From assembly GCA_039024315.1 (NCBI GenBank), contig JBCCQN010000296.1, positions 1 through 7,534 on the forward strand: 7,534 bases of DNA. The letters run 5' to 3'. This document shows positions 6,428-7,534 of this stretch, in pieces. The position numbers and the translations under genes are program-made. This DNA comes from JBCAWW01 sp039024315. Lineage in GTDB: Bacteria; Bacteroidota; Bacteroidia; J057. Every line of letters starts with the position of its first letter. Position 1 is the first letter of the stretch. The notes under the pieces were generated by a model, which saw only the letters and a list, made by a program, of their open reading frames with translations, was not told the DNA's origin and ran no database searches.

Positions 6428-7534
6428 ATGACAACTGAAGGCCTATTAGACCTATTTTTTCGCCATCGTTCTGTAAACACTGACACACGCAAAGTGAAGG
6501 ATGGGGATATGTTTTTTGCGCTTAAAGGAGAAAGATTTAATGGTAATCTTTTTGCTGCCAAGGCCCTTGAAGCGGGGGCAAGTTATGCCATCGTAGATGA
6601 AGCCGAAGTTTGTGTCGAAGGGGATGAGCGTTACCTTTTGGTTGAAAACGTACTTTTAGCACTTCAAAATTTGGCCCGCGCCTATAGACGAACGTTTAGT
6701 ATTCCCTTTTTAGGCATTACGGGCAGCAACGGTAAGACCACTACTAAGGAGTTGGTTTTTGAGGTCCTAAATACCCAAAAAAACACTTTTGCCACTAAGG
6801 GCAATTTCAATAACCATATTGGAGTCCCGCTGACTTTACTCTCGATTCCGGAGGAAACAGAGATTGCGATCATCGAGATGGGGGCTAATCAACCAGGCGA
6901 TATCAAGGAGCTAGCAGAGATCGCCGAGCCTACGCACGGTCTTATCACCAATATTGGCCAAGCTCATCTCGAACGTTTTGGTTCATTGGACGGGGTGCAA
7001 AAAACAAAAGGGGAGCTTTTTGACTTCCTGCGGGCGAGTGGAGGCGTCTTATTTGTCAATCTTGCAGATGAACGCGTAGTCAAGGCGGCAGCTTATCAAA
7101 ACTCGGATATCAGTTTTGGGACCAAAGAAGCGGATCATCAGATCGAATTGCTCAACCATCATCTCAATGGGATGAGACTTAGCTACACCAGATCTGGAGC
7201 CGAGCCTTTGAGTCTAGATACCCAGCTCAGTGGGGAATATAACGCTATGAATATTTTGGTGGCGGCCATGCTTGGCGACTATTTTGGCGTTCCGCGCAGC
7301 GAAATACAAAAAGGAATCTATGGCTATAAAGCCACTAATAATCGGAGCGAAATTGTCAAAAAAGGCGATAAAACCATTTTACTAGACGCCTATAACGCGA
7401 ATCCCTCCTCAATGCGGGCAGCGATTCAAAACGTATTTAGCTATCCTGACAAAAAGGTCCTGCTCATATTAGGAGATATGTTAGAAATGGGCGAAGAAGA
7501 AGCTGAAATTCACGCTGAACTGGGCAGATTTATC
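6428..7534 (+). CDS. murF: UDP-N-acetylmuramoyl-tripeptide--D-alanyl-D-alanine ligase (3' partial)
   Basis: MurF is the cytoplasmic ATP-dependent ligase that adds D-Ala-D-Ala to the UDP-MurNAc-tripeptide, completing the pentapeptide precursor of peptidoglycan. The first 369 codons are present and the frame runs off the right edge; the family is usually about 420-460 residues, so most of the C-terminal domain's last third is missing. The N-terminal substrate domain shows the typical TDTRKVKDGDMFFALKG block (about 18-34). The ATP loop is GITGSNGKTTTKE (96-108, Lys103). Mur-ligase motifs follow: EMGAN (150-154), NIGQAHLERFGS (175-186), DAYNANPSSM (320-329) and LGDMLEMG (348-355). The DAYNANP motif separates MurF from MurC, MurD and MurE. 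The ATG at 6428 puts the conserved block where MurF proteins usually have it. No ribosome-binding site is visible, and a -7-like box lies directly before the start. Confidence 0.96.
   Translation, partial: MTTEGLLDLFFRHRSVNTDTRKVKDGDMFFALKGERFNGNLFAAKALEAGASYAIVDEAEVCVEGDERYLLVENVLLALQNLARAYRRTFSIPFLGITGSNGKTTTKELVFEVLNTQKNTFATKGNFNNHIGVPLTLLSIPEETEIAIIEMGANQPGDIKELAEIAEPTHGLITNIGQAHLERFGSLDGVQKTKGELFDFLRASGGVLFVNLADERVVKAAAYQNSDISFGTKEADHQIELLNHHLNGMRLSYTRSGAEPLSLDTQLSGEYNAMNILVAAMLGDYFGVPRSEIQKGIYGYKATNNRSEIVKKGDKTILLDAYNANPSSMRAAIQNVFSYPDKKVLLILGDMLEMGEEEAEIHAELGRFI

Noticed and set aside
1..7534. Mobile element, CRISPR array, tRNA/rRNA or defence system
   Set aside because: No transposase, direct repeat-spacer pattern, structured RNA gene or toxin/nuclease-like protein was seen; every long frame is explained by the six genes listed.

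Overview
The window reads as an ordinary chromosomal segment of a Bacteroidota bacterium, most likely a Saprospiria/Lewinella-like lineage, though that finer placement is inference. The evidence is a secreted FG-GAP repeat protein ending in a type IX secretion (T9SS) type A sorting domain, the absence of Shine-Dalgarno-like sequences before the starts, AT-rich boxes resembling the Bacteroidota -7 element (TAnnTTTG), and the style of the MurF and AroE sequences. Six genes fill almost all of the sequence. The longest non-coding gap is 66 bases.

Layout: (1) Bases 1-953 (+) hold the 3' two thirds of an AlgI-type membrane-bound O-acyltransferase (MBOAT), cut by the left edge. (2) Bases 950-2350 (+) encode an AlgX/AlgJ-type SGNH acetyltransferase-like protein, starting at a TTG that overlaps the MBOAT stop codon. 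(3) Bases 2417-3154 (+) encode a short shikimate dehydrogenase, AroE. (4) Bases 3159-4055 (-) encode a metallo-beta-lactamase-fold hydrolase, convergent with aroE across only 4 bases. (5) Bases 4062-6362 (-) encode a 766-residue exported FG-GAP/VCBS repeat protein, 6 bases upstream of the hydrolase gene on the same strand. (6) Bases 6428-7534 (+) hold the first 369 codons of murF, cut by the right edge and divergent from gene 5.

Functionally, the first two genes form a coherent pair. The MBOAT would pass acetyl groups across the inner membrane and the SGNH protein would place them on an exported polysaccharide, as in alginate-type O-acetylation. AroE (shikimate pathway) and MurF (the last cytoplasmic step of peptidoglycan precursor assembly) are housekeeping enzymes. 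The repeat protein is a probable cell-surface or secreted product of the T9SS. The hydrolase next to it has no assignable substrate.

I see no mobile element, CRISPR array, RNA gene, defence system or other clearly undescribed system. The points most worth a second look are -7-like boxes almost touching the murF and aroE start codons (possible leaderless mRNAs), the TTGA stop/start overlap, the cysteine-rich N-terminal half of the repeat protein, and the unexplained pairing of that protein with a hydrolase.
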